In this document: positions 35,533 through 43,260 of the stretch, in pieces
Layout: every line of letters starts with the position of its first letter
How positions within the stretch are numbered: the stretch's first letter is position 1
Source of the DNA: Catenuloplanes indicus
GTDB taxonomy: Bacteria; Actinomycetota; Actinomycetes; Mycobacteriales; Micromonosporaceae
NCBI RefSeq assembly: GCF_030813715.1
Contig: NZ_JAUSUZ010000001.1
Span: 2,604,001 to 2,668,000 of the forward strand
Direction of reading: 5' to 3'
DNA: 64,000 nt
Translations under genes and position numbers: made by a program
The notes under the pieces: model-generated
What the model saw: the letters and a program-made list of their open reading frames with translations, nothing else
Database searches by the model: none
Told to the model about the DNA's origin: nothing

Positions 35533-36449
35533 AGGTCGACTTCGTCGACTCCCACCAGGCCGAATACGGTGTCCAGCCGGTCCTGCAGGCTCTTGAAGAT
35601 ACGCCGGCACAGATCGCATCGTCGACCTACTACGCTGCCAAGGCCCGTCCCGCCAGCGCCCGATCACGCCGCGACGCCGAACTGACCGCGATGATCAAGA
35701 AGATCCACGCGGAGAACTACGGTGTCTACGGCGCCCGCAAGATCTGGCACGAACTGCTGCGCCGTGGTGTGCGGGTGGCCCGGTGCACGGTCGAGCGGCT
35801 GATGCGTGAGGCTGGGTTACGCGGGCTGCTGCGCGACAAGTCACCACGGACCACCAAGCCCGCGGCTGAGACCGACCGGCCTCGCGACCTGGTCAAACGT
35901 GATTTCACCGCGGCCGGACCGAACCAGTTGTGGGTCGCCGATCTGACCTACGTGCGCACCGCCGTGGGCTGGGTGTACGCCGCGTTCGTCCTGGACGTGT
36001 ACTCCCGGATGATCGTCGGCTGGCAGGTGGCCACGAGCCTCTACACCGACCTCGCCCTCGACGCGCTGAAGATGGCGATCTGGCGGCGTCAGAATCAAGG
36101 CGCTGACCTGGGCGGACTCGTCCATCACTCGGACCGCGGAGTCCAATATCGAGCCATTCGTTACAGCCAGCGGCTCGCCGAAGCCGGCGCCGTCGCGTCG
36201 GTCGGATCTAAGGGCGACTCGTTCGACAACGCGATGGCCGAGGCGTTCAACTCCCTCTACAAGGCCGAACTCGTCCGCAACAAGAACCCGTGGCGAGGCT
36301 TGGACGACCTGGAGATGGCCACCGTCGAGTACATCGACTGGTACAACAACCGACGCCTGCACGGCGAACTCGGATACGTCCCACCCGCCGAACACGAGGC
36401 ACTACACGCGATGACCCGAGCGGTCACCGTACCCCTGAAAACCAGCTAA
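35529..36449 (+). CDS. IS3-family transposase OrfB (rve integrase catalytic domain)
   Basis: A 306-residue catalytic subunit. It opens with an HTH_21-type segment (YGVYGARKIWHELLRRG) and then the retroviral integrase-like core, with the DDE acids in LWVADLTYV, in VHHSDRGVQY and in NAMAEAFNSLYKAEL. It ends with the DWYNNRRLHGELGY signature of the family. The ATG at 35529 overlaps the orfA stop, so translation may start by reinitiation, or the fused OrfAB may form by frameshifting. The stop is 6 bp before the right terminal repeat. Confidence 0.94.
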   Translation: MKVDFVDSHQAEYGVQPVLQALEDTPAQIASSTYYAAKARPASARSRRDAELTAMIKKIHAENYGVYGARKIWHELLRRGVRVARCTVERLMREAGLRGLLRDKSPRTTKPAAETDRPRDLVKRDFTAAGPNQLWVADLTYVRTAVGWVYAAFVLDVYSRMIVGWQVATSLYTDLALDALKMAIWRRQNQGADLGGLVHHSDRGVQYRAIRYSQRLAEAGAVASVGSKGDSFDNAMAEAFNSLYKAELVRNKNPWRGLDDLEMATVEYIDWYNNRRLHGELGYVPPAEHEALHAMTRAVTVPLKTS

Positions 36450-36874
36450 CCAGCTCTCCATCAAACCCGGGGCTTGACATCCCGGCCCACGAACACTCGC
36501 GATGCGGTAGGCAGGTTGTCCACCGCCGCCGCATCCACCACGCCTGGCGGCGGCATCACCGGGAGGGCCACCGTGGTGTTGTTGATCTGCACGTTGTGGT
36601 CACCGGCCTGCACCCCAGGCGACGCCGACACCGATGTGTGATGGACGCTTCCACCCACTCCCGCCACGGCCCCAGCGCCGCTGGTCTCGCGCTGGCGCCA
36701 CCGATCAACCAGCGACGGAACAAACGCACCGACCACCGCCGCAACCGACGCGGCCACCACCGTCCACCCCTGCTTGTCATCCGCGACCGCTGCCCACGCC
36801 CCAGCACCAGCCACAATCGCGGCACCCACCGCCCACACCAGAGCGGGCCAGACAACGTGCCAAGACCGCGACAT

Positions 36875-37909
36875 CACGCCCACACCGTACTCACCGTGAT
36901 CGACCCCACACACCGACGATCATCCACAGCAGCATCCGCAATTCGGCAGATCCGGACGCCGACAAGGAGAGGGCACCCATCACGGCGTATAGCCGATGAA
37001 CTTCTGCCTGCCGGCCGCCTGCTCAGCGGGCGCACCGACGATGAGCATGTGGAACTCGATGGCCGTCGTGTACTCGGTGGCGTACGTGGCTCTGCACTAC
37101 AAGGGCCGTACGCCGACAGCACCCAGCCGGCCGGAGCGAGCCAGCCGATCTGGACGCACTTCGCCGATCAGCGAGCGCCGACCAATCGGCGGCACCGGGC
37201 CGGCCCGGGAGCATTCAGCTGTTCAGCAAATACCAATGAGCCGATGAGCCCTTACCGACCAGCAGCATCCGGCTGGTGAGGCGCCGCTGACCTGCGGGTG
37301 CCCGGCTCGGCAGGATCTACCCGACGATCCAAACGGTCGGCGGGTCCAGGGGTGGGCATTCCGCTGGCAGTTCAGCGATCGGGCACTGCGCGCCCGATAT
37401 TCGGCTTATTGGCGGCGGTAGCATGGTGGGTTGCGTTGCAGGGCGCCGCCTCCGGCGGGTCTCGGGACTCCGGTGCATGGCGGGGCTTCCAGCGGGTGCG
37501 GGGTCCGTGGGGCCGGCTGTTTTCTCGTGGGTGGCATGGGTTGCGCCTGCGGGCGCCGCTCTCGTGCTGGCGCACGAAAGCGAAAAACGAAAACCGACAC
37601 CGCCGCAATTTCGGCGAGATGTGTGCTGTTCGGTAGTCGCATCCAAGTGGTGAGCTGGCACCGCTGGAAATTCCTGCCGAGGCGGGAGGATATCGTATCG
37701 CACATTGTGCACAACAGCGTACAGGCCTGCTAGAACGCATGGAAAGGCGGCAATTCCGGCCCTATGGGTAATCTTTCGCCTCGGCTGATCGGCGGTGAAT
37801 CGTGACCGTATTCGAAGGCATCGAGCACCAACGTGCCCGTCTTCTGCCATCAGCGAAACCGGGACCTGAATAGCGACACGGCGTTCCTCGCGCATCGGTG
37901 ATGATGACG
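36875..37909. other. intergenic region of about 1 kb with no recognisable gene
   Basis: The right border of the accessory island. Several short frames exist on both strands (for example 36996-37247 and 37423-37653), but none has a ribosome site with convincing codon use or a recognised product. The G+C content falls in places (37565-37620 and 37680-37760), unlike coding DNA here. A small palindrome gcacattgtgc lies near 37702. It may hold decayed remnants of mobile DNA. No tRNA, integrase or attachment site could be identified. Confidence 0.55.
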
Positions 37910-38677
37910 TCAGCCGAGGTGACCGAGGCGGGTGCTGATCTCGCGGGCGGTGGTGAGGACGTGGCTGGCTATGGAGGGGAAGTCGGCGGTGGTCAGGCGG
38001 TAGGAGGGGCCGGAGGTGCTGATCGCGGCGACGACCGTGCCCTCGTGGTCGCGGACGGGGGCGGCGACGGCATTGAGGCCGAGTTCGAGTTCCTCGGCGG
38101 TGGCGGCCCAGCCGGTGCGGCGGATGTCGGCCAGGGCCGAGGCCAGTTCGGCGGCGGTGGTGAGCGTGTACGGGGTGAAGCGTTCCAGCGGGGTGGCGAG
38201 TGCGCGGTCGCGGGCCTCGGGCGGCTGGAATGCGAGAAGCACCTTGCCGCTGGACGTGGCGTGGGCGGGGGTGCGCTGCCCGACCCAGTTGTAGCTGGAG
38301 ACGGCCGCGCGGCCGCGGACCTGGCTGATGTTGATCGCGTAGCCGTCGGTGAGGACGGCGACGTTGACCGTCTCGCCGAGGTGGTCGGCGAGCTTCTCGC
38401 AGGCGGCGCGGCTGGAGACGGTCAGGTCGAGGCGGGCGGCCGCGGCGCCGGCCAGGCGGACCATGCCGAGGCCGAGCCGGTACTTGCCGCGATCGCTGAG
38501 CTGGTCGACGAGACCGCGCTGTTCCAGCGCGCCGACCAGGCGGAACGCGGTGGACTTGTGCACGCCCAGTTCACCGGCGATCTCCGTGACGCCGGCCTCG
38601 CCGCGCCGGGCGAGGATCTCCAGCACCGTCACGGCACGGTCGACGGACTGGACGAGCGCCGGACCGCTGTTGCTCAT
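37910..38677 (-). CDS. IclR family transcriptional regulator
   Basis: A 255-residue IclR-type regulator. The N-terminal winged helix is VDRAVTVLEILARRGEAGVTEIAGELGVHKSTAFRLV. The C-terminal effector domain shows TDGYAINISQVRG and HATSSGKVLLA, the family core, and ends with a GAF-like fold for a small carbon-source ligand. ATG 38677 follows the deaminase stop by 28 bp, so it is probably the last gene of the reductase-deaminase-IclR unit. IclR proteins often control catabolism of organic acids or aromatics, but the target here is not evident. Confidence 0.9.
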   Translation of the reverse strand: MSNSGPALVQSVDRAVTVLEILARRGEAGVTEIAGELGVHKSTAFRLVGALEQRGLVDQLSDRGKYRLGLGMVRLAGAAAARLDLTVSSRAACEKLADHLGETVNVAVLTDGYAINISQVRGRAAVSSYNWVGQRTPAHATSSGKVLLAFQPPEARDRALATPLERFTPYTLTTAAELASALADIRRTGWAATAEELELGLNAVAAPVRDHEGTVVAAISTSGPSYRLTTADFPSIASHVLTTAREISTRLGHLG

Positions 38678-38705
38678 CGCGCAACTGTAGCGAAGGACGC
38701 AACGC

Positions 38706-39149
38706 CTAGTGCAGCGTCAACACATGGGCGTTTATCCTCCGCACCTCGTCGGCGAGGTCGTCCAGATGGACCACCTGGACGCCGCAGGCGGACAGCAGCG
38801 CGGCGCCGTCGCCCTCCACGAAGACCGGCGGCTCGCGCAGCGCGTAGACCACCCGGGGAATGCCGGCCTCCAGGATCAACTCGGCGCAGGTCCGCGGGTG
38901 GGACGCCCGGCGGCTGCACGGTTCCAGCGAACTGTAGATGGTCGCGCCGGTCAGGTCGGCGCCGCGGAGTTTGCGCAGCGCGGTCTCCTCCGCGTGATCG
39001 CGCGGGCCGGTCTCCCGGGAGTAGCCGGTCGCCAGTTCGCGGCCGTCCGCGCCGACCACGACCGCGCCCACGGCGAACGCGGTCTCCGAGACCGGGCACA
39101 GCCGGGACAGCTCCACCGCGCGGCGCAGCCACAGCAGGTCCGGCGTCAC
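38706..39149 (-). CDS. RibD-like deaminase domain protein
   Basis: A 147-residue zinc deaminase of the cytidine/RibD type. The zinc and catalytic residues are in DHAEETALRKL and in LEPCSRRASHPRTC. It resembles the N-terminal half of bifunctional RibD, which deaminates the diaminohydroxypyrimidine intermediate of riboflavin synthesis. Here it is a separate protein encoded with a RibD C-terminal-like reductase, the start GTG 39149 overlapping that gene's stop as GTGA. No other rib genes are nearby, so the pair may serve a pathway other than riboflavin. Confidence 0.83.
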   Translation of the reverse strand: MTPDLLWLRRAVELSRLCPVSETAFAVGAVVVGADGRELATGYSRETGPRDHAEETALRKLRGADLTGATIYSSLEPCSRRASHPRTCAELILEAGIPRVVYALREPPVFVEGDGAALLSACGVQVVHLDDLADEVRRINAHVLTLH

Positions 39150-39844
39150 ACCGGCACCTCGAAGCGGTCGGTGAGCAGGTAGCGAAGCAGCACCACGTCG
39201 TCGATCTTGCGGACCTCGGCGACGGTCATCCGCCGGTCGGACGGCCAGGGCAGCGCGCCGCCACCGGCGAACCGGGGGGCGGCCGGGTCGCCGACCAGGA
39301 ACGGCGCGACGACCAGTTGCAGCTCGTCGACGAGCCCGGCGGTGAGGAACTCCGCGTGCACGGCCGCGCCACCCTCGACCATCAGCCGGTGGACGCCGCG
39401 GGCGGACAGGTCGGTGAGCACCCAGTCGAGCGCCACGTCGGGGCCGGCGTCGATCACGGTGGCCAGGCCGTCCAGCGACACGGACAGGGCGGCGAACGCG
39501 GGCGAGGCGGTGTAGACCAGCTTCGCCGCGTCACCTGCGGTGAAGAAGTGCGAGGCCGGGTCGAGCACGCCGGAGCGGGTCAGCGTGACCTTGACCGGGG
39601 ACGGCGGCTGGCTGCGCGCCACCCGGTCGCCGCGGCGGGCCTGGGAGCGAACCACGAGCCGCGGGTTGTCCCGCCGGACCGTGCTGGCGCCGACCAGGAT
39701 CGCGTCGCAGGTGGCGCGGATCGTGTCGACACGGTCCAGGTCGGCGTCGTTGGAGAGGATCAGGCGCTCGGCGGACGCGTCGTCGATGTAGCCGTCGACC
39801 GACATCGCGCAGCTGAGCAACGTGTAGGGACGCTGCGACCCCAT
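39146..39844 (-). CDS. RibD C-terminal/dihydrofolate reductase-like reductase
   Basis: A 232-residue NADPH-dependent reductase of the RibD C-terminal type. The family run PYTLLSCAMSVDGYIDDAS opens it, followed by DAILVGASTVRRDNPRL and MVEGGAAVHAEFLTAGLVDEL. In riboflavin synthesis this domain reduces the ribosyl side chain. It is encoded ahead of the deaminase with a four-base overlap, so the two halves of RibD are split into a coupled pair. ATG 39844 is used because it directly precedes the conserved opening. Relatives also occur in biosynthesis of deazapurines and antibiotics. Confidence 0.85.
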   Translation of the reverse strand: MGSQRPYTLLSCAMSVDGYIDDASAERLILSNDADLDRVDTIRATCDAILVGASTVRRDNPRLVVRSQARRGDRVARSQPPSPVKVTLTRSGVLDPASHFFTAGDAAKLVYTASPAFAALSVSLDGLATVIDAGPDVALDWVLTDLSARGVHRLMVEGGAAVHAEFLTAGLVDELQLVVAPFLVGDPAAPRFAGGGALPWPSDRRMTVAEVRKIDDVVLLRYLLTDRFEVPV

Positions 39845-39925
39845 GGCACAACCCCCCGGCGCCGGACGAACTCGACAGCGCAAGCGTAGTGGCCCGGCCG
39901 GGGCGAAAAAGCGCTTATGCCCACG

Positions 39926-39937
39926 TGACGCGCGTCA
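39926..39937. promoter_or_regulatory. 12-bp palindrome TGACGCGCGTCA upstream of the reductase gene
   Basis: A perfect dyad 82 bp before the start of the reductase-deaminase-IclR unit and 19 bp after the stop of the GGDEF-EAL gene. Its position suits an operator, for instance for the IclR protein of the same unit. A short A-run follows on the plus strand. Only symmetry and location support this. Confidence 0.35.
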
Positions 39938-39955
39938 AAAAGCTCGCCGGAGGGC

Positions 39956-42304
39956 TCAGAACGCGTCGACGGCGAACCGGTCCGCCGCCAGCAGGCGCTC
40001 CACCGCGTCCGCGGTGATCGGCCGGGAGAAGTGGTAGCCCTGGCCGAGCTGGCAGCCGAGGGTCCGCAGCAGCCGCGCCTGCTCCGCGGTCTCCACGCCC
40101 TCGACCACGGTGCCGAGCGCGAGGCTGCGGGCCAGGTCGATGATCGCCCGGATCAGCGAGACCTGCTGCAGGCCCTCGGGCCCGGCCACCGGCACGAACG
40201 CCTTGTCGATCTTGATGCTGTCGATCGGCAGGTGCTGCAGATACGCCAGCGAGGAGTAGCCGGTGCCGAAGTCGTCGACCGCCACCTTCACGCCCATCTT
40301 GCGCAGCGACGTGAGGTGCGCGATCGCCGCACCGCCGCCGTCCGCGACCAGCACGCTCTCGGTGATCTCCAGGGTGAGCGCGTGCGCGGGCAGCCCGGAG
40401 TCCGTCAGCGCCTCGCGGACCACCTGCTCGAAGTCCGGTTCGCGGAGCTGCCGCACGGAGACGTTGACGGAGAGCCGCACGCCGTACCGGTGATGCCAGG
40501 CGACCGCGTCCAGGCAGGCGCGGCGCAGCACCCACGCGCCGAGCGGCACGATCAGCCCGGAGTCCTCCGCGACCGAGATGAACTGGTCCGGCGGGATCGG
40601 CTTGCCGTCGCTCGGCGTCCAGCGGACCAGCGCCTCGACCGACACGGTGTGCTCGTCGCCCAGGTCGACCAGCGGCTGGTAGTGCACGGCGAAGTCGGCG
40701 CGGTCGATCGCGGCGCGCAGGCCGTCGACCGTGCGGGTCCGGTGCAGCTGGTCGGCGCGCAGCCGCTCGTCGAAGCTGACCACCCGGTCCTTGCCGGCCG
40801 CCTTCGCCGCGTAGAGCGCGAGGTCCACGTCGCGGAGCATCTCCGACGTGCTGAGCCGGGAATCGAGCGTGCGCAGGCCGACGCTGGCCGTGGTGTGCAG
40901 CCGGTGGTCGCCGACCTCGACCGGCTGCCGGACCAGCTGGACCAGCTTCTCGCCGATGGTGACCGCGTCCAGGTCGACCACGTCCTCCAGCAGCACCGCG
41001 AACTCGTCACCGCCCAGCCGGGCGAGCGTGTCGCCGGAGCGCAGGCCGGCCTGCAACCGCTCCGCGATCACGGTCAGCAGCGCGTCGCCGGTCGGGTGCC
41101 CGAACCGGTCGTTGATGTCCTTGAACCCGTCCAGGTCCAGCATGATCAGCGTGGCCGGCGCCGGTCCGCTCAGCGCGGCCTCGACGCGCTGGCGCAGCAG
41201 CAGCCGGTTCGGCAGGGCGGTCAGCGGGTCGTGCAGCGCCTGGTGGCTCAGCTCGTCCTGCAGCGACTCCTGCCGGGCGAGCGCGCGCTCCAGCGCGGCA
41301 CCGCGGCGGTCCAGCGCACGGGCCCGTGACTCGGCCAGGCTGGCGATCTGCGTCAGCCGCGTCACCAGCAGCAGCAGCGTCACGGCGGTGGCGGCCATCG
41401 GCACCACCACGTCGTGGCCGTCGATCGAGCGGGAACGCAGCTCGGTCAGCAGCGAGACCGTGGTGGCGGCCGGCACGATCAGCACCAGCGCGAGGTAACT
41501 GGCGAACATCCAGTGCGGGTGGGTGCGGCGCACGTCGGAGAGCCGGCCGCCCGCGGCCATCGCCGGGTGCAGCGCGGCCGCGCCGACCAGCACGGCCGCG
41601 GCCAGCCAGCACAGCGACGCGGGCAGCAGGTCGAGCCACCCGTCGCCGCCGTCCACGACGTGGATGAGGACCATGGTGTCGCCGAGCGTCTGCGCGACCG
41701 CGGCGCCGACCGCGAGCAGGCTCCAGCCCGGGCGCCCGCTGCCGACGACCGCGAGCCGCGCCGCGCCGCAGAGGATCAGAAGATCCATCAGCGGGTACGA
41801 CAGGGAGAACAGCCCGGCCGGGGTCAGCCGCGCGTCGTGGCTGTTCAGCAGCGGGTCGACCAGCAGCGTCCAGTAGAGCACCGCGCCCGCGCAGGCGAAG
41901 ATGCCGGTCTCCAGCATCCCGGTCCGCCAGACGCCACGGCCGCCGCGCTCCGGCAGCGCCACCATGCCCAGGAACAGCAGCGGGTACATCAGGAAGTAGA
42001 ACCAGTCGAGCGGGCCCGGGTACGCCGGCTGCATCCCGGCCGCGACCAGGGCGAGCCAGCCGAGGTTCGCGATCAGCGGCACCGAGACGCCGGCCAGGAT
42101 GCACCACCAGGGCAGCATCCGGCGCGGCCGGTGCAGCCGGATCCCGGCCGCGACCGCCAGCACCGCGACGACCTCGCCGCCGAGCAGCGCGAACGGCCGC
42201 GCCGCCGGCAGGGCCACGGCCACGGCGGCGAGGGCGCTGCTGCCGAACACGAACCACAGCCACAGATACGGCCGGGTCCGCGCCGGGCGCTCCGCAATCG
42301 TCAC
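39956..42304 (-). CDS. membrane-bound diguanylate cyclase/phosphodiesterase (GGDEF-EAL)
   Basis: A 782-residue cyclic di-GMP protein. Residues 1-330 contain about nine or ten hydrophobic segments forming an unknown membrane sensor module. A helical linker leads to a GGDEF domain (about 365-525) with intact ARLGGDEFAVLLED, then an EAL domain (about 535-780) with intact SVEALVRW, LEITESVL and VDDFGTGYSSL, and the end QGYHFSRPI. Both active sites look complete, so it may make and break cyclic di-GMP. GTG 42304 has GGAGG five bases upstream. The gene diverges from the riboswitch-controlled transporter gene. Confidence 0.9.
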   Translation of the reverse strand: MTIAERPARTRPYLWLWFVFGSSALAAVAVALPAARPFALLGGEVVAVLAVAAGIRLHRPRRMLPWWCILAGVSVPLIANLGWLALVAAGMQPAYPGPLDWFYFLMYPLLFLGMVALPERGGRGVWRTGMLETGIFACAGAVLYWTLLVDPLLNSHDARLTPAGLFSLSYPLMDLLILCGAARLAVVGSGRPGWSLLAVGAAVAQTLGDTMVLIHVVDGGDGWLDLLPASLCWLAAAVLVGAAALHPAMAAGGRLSDVRRTHPHWMFASYLALVLIVPAATTVSLLTELRSRSIDGHDVVVPMAATAVTLLLLVTRLTQIASLAESRARALDRRGAALERALARQESLQDELSHQALHDPLTALPNRLLLRQRVEAALSGPAPATLIMLDLDGFKDINDRFGHPTGDALLTVIAERLQAGLRSGDTLARLGGDEFAVLLEDVVDLDAVTIGEKLVQLVRQPVEVGDHRLHTTASVGLRTLDSRLSTSEMLRDVDLALYAAKAAGKDRVVSFDERLRADQLHRTRTVDGLRAAIDRADFAVHYQPLVDLGDEHTVSVEALVRWTPSDGKPIPPDQFISVAEDSGLIVPLGAWVLRRACLDAVAWHHRYGVRLSVNVSVRQLREPDFEQVVREALTDSGLPAHALTLEITESVLVADGGGAAIAHLTSLRKMGVKVAVDDFGTGYSSLAYLQHLPIDSIKIDKAFVPVAGPEGLQQVSLIRAIIDLARSLALGTVVEGVETAEQARLLRTLGCQLGQGYHFSRPITADAVERLLAADRFAVDAF

Positions 42305-42407
42305 ACCGTCCTCCGGTCCATCAGGTCTGCGCTTCCGGCAGCCACCATCGGTCATTGCGCGGGCGACATATGCGGTTTTCCGGAAAGGGTCGTGGGGTCC
42401 GTCACGC

Positions 42408-42436
42408 TTGGTCACCATGGCCGGGCCCGCTATAGT
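42408..42436 (+). promoter_or_regulatory. sigma70-type promoter of the riboswitch/Gdt1-type gene
   Basis: TTGGTC (42408-42413) and TATAGT (42431-42436) are separated by 17 bp. Transcription would start near 42443, a few bases ahead of the conserved 5' part of the yybP-ykoY motif. Spacing, sequence and position agree well. Confidence 0.7.
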
Positions 42437-42440
42437 CGGA

Positions 42441-42560
42441 GGTCGCGAAGGGGAGTAGCTCCCAATGTCGTGGTCGACATACTGACGTCGTCTCTCGCAG
42501 ACGGTGTCCGGCCACGCGGCCTCGGTCCTCACCGGCCGGGGCGGGCGAGACCTTCGACTC
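42441..42560 (+). promoter_or_regulatory. yybP-ykoY manganese riboswitch
   Basis: The leader shows the hallmark ends of the yybP-ykoY family: GAAGGGGAGTAGC at 42446-42458 and GCGAGACCTTCG near 42544-42556. GAAGG and CCTTC can close the basal helix. The internal part gtcgacatactgacgtcg has the expected loop character. Members bind Mn2+ and turn on manganese exporters. A following stem pairs GGCTGT (42562-42567) with ACAGCC (42590-42595) and may be part of the expression platform. The regulated gene starts at 42650 and encodes a UPF0016-type transporter, a known target class. Confidence 0.87.
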
Positions 42561-42649
42561 TGGCTGTCGCACGCCTGTGCGCAGGACACACAGCCGGGTC
42601 GAGGTCGCCCGTGCCCTCCGATCCGGCTTGGAAAGACCGGAAGGGCTTC

Positions 42650-43237
42650 ATGGAAGGCTTCGTAGTCGCATTCCTCGTCAGCTTCGGCGTCATCTTCGTC
42701 GCGGAACTGGGCGACAAGTCGCAGCTGATGGCGATGACGTTCGCGCTGCGCTACCGTGCGTGGCCGGTGCTGCTCGGCATCACGATCGCCACCGCGGTGG
42801 TGCACCTGGCCTCCGTCGGCATCGGCTACGGCCTCGGCGCCGCGCTGCCGACCGGCTGGATCGCGCTGATCTCCGGCATCGCGTTCATCTTCTTCGGTGC
42901 CTGGACGCTGCGCGGCGACGCGCTCACCGAGGACGAGAAGACGAAGGCGGAGCGCTCGACCGGTTCCGCGGTGCTGGCGGTCGGCGTCGCGTTCTTCGTC
43001 GCGGAGCTGGGCGACAAGACCATGCTGGCCACGATCACGCTGGCCACCCAGTACGGCTGGTTCGGCACCTGGCTCGGCTCCACGCTGGGTATGGTGGCCG
43101 CGGACGCGCTGGCGATCGTGGTCGGCCGCCTGCTCGGCCGGCACCTGCCGGAGAAGGCCATCAAGATCGGCGCGGCCGTGCTGTTCGCGCTGTTCGGCGT
43201 CTGGATGATCGCGGAGGCGATCGCCGAACTCACCTGA
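42650..43237 (+). CDS. UPF0016/Gdt1-type Mn2+ (Ca2+) exporter
   Basis: A 195-residue membrane protein with six predicted helices in two homologous halves. Each half carries the family motif E-x-G-D-K-(S/T): VAELGDKSQ (E19) and VAELGDKTM (E119). UPF0016 proteins (Gdt1, MneA, Mnx) move Mn2+ or Ca2+ out of the cytoplasm in exchange for protons. The ATG at 42650 is preceded by GGAAGG. The gene lies behind a Mn-sensing riboswitch, so expression should rise with manganese. It is convergent with the glycosyltransferase gene, with a 23-bp gap holding a run of five T. Confidence 0.92.
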   Translation: MEGFVVAFLVSFGVIFVAELGDKSQLMAMTFALRYRAWPVLLGITIATAVVHLASVGIGYGLGAALPTGWIALISGIAFIFFGAWTLRGDALTEDEKTKAERSTGSAVLAVGVAFFVAELGDKTMLATITLATQYGWFGTWLGSTLGMVAADALAIVVGRLLGRHLPEKAIKIGAAVLFALFGVWMIAEAIAELT

Positions 43238-43260
43238 CCCATGGCGACCTGGCCGTTTTT

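Larger units (their letters stand above)
35163..36479 (+). mobile_element. IS3-family insertion sequence, complete
   Basis: A 1317-bp element with terminal inverted repeats at 35163-35187 and 36455-36479. Both begin with TGTC when read inward, differ at two positions, then match through GCCCCGGGTTTGATGGAGA. The 5'-TG ends and the 3-bp duplication TCC (35160-35162 and 36480-36482) are typical of IS3 elements. It carries overlapping orfA and orfB on the plus strand, opposite to the NB-ARC gene it splits. All parts look intact, so the insertion seems recent. Confidence 0.93.
33512..36874 (-). pseudogene. NB-ARC/TPR STAND protein gene split by an IS3-family insertion
   Basis: The N-terminal part is 36874-36480 and the remainder 35159-33512. 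Removing the IS3 element and one TCC copy joins VFVGRD to VALLADVLQ in frame and gives a 680-residue protein. Residues 10-55 hold two membrane segments. About 85-100 carry GVQAGDHNVQIN, resembling the amyloid/RHIM-like signalling motifs of bacterial NLR-type proteins. An NB-ARC ATPase follows with GLGGIGKT (158-165), Walker B RWLLVLDNVED and a VHRL motif in place of MHD. The C-terminus has tandem TPRs. STAND proteins of this build are signalling switches, often in defence or conflict. As found, the N-terminal fragment ends a few codons into the element. Confidence 0.88.

Noticed and set aside
36996-37247. Short frame of 83 codons in the island border
   Set aside because: No ribosome site, no hydrophobic or domain pattern, and codon use unlike neighbours.
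37423-37653. Small hydrophobic frame of 76 codons
   Set aside because: Weak start context and competing frames of equal quality on both strands.
37702-37712. Palindrome gcacattgtgc as an IclR operator
   Set aside because: It lies beyond the 3' end of the IclR gene, not near a promoter of a known gene.
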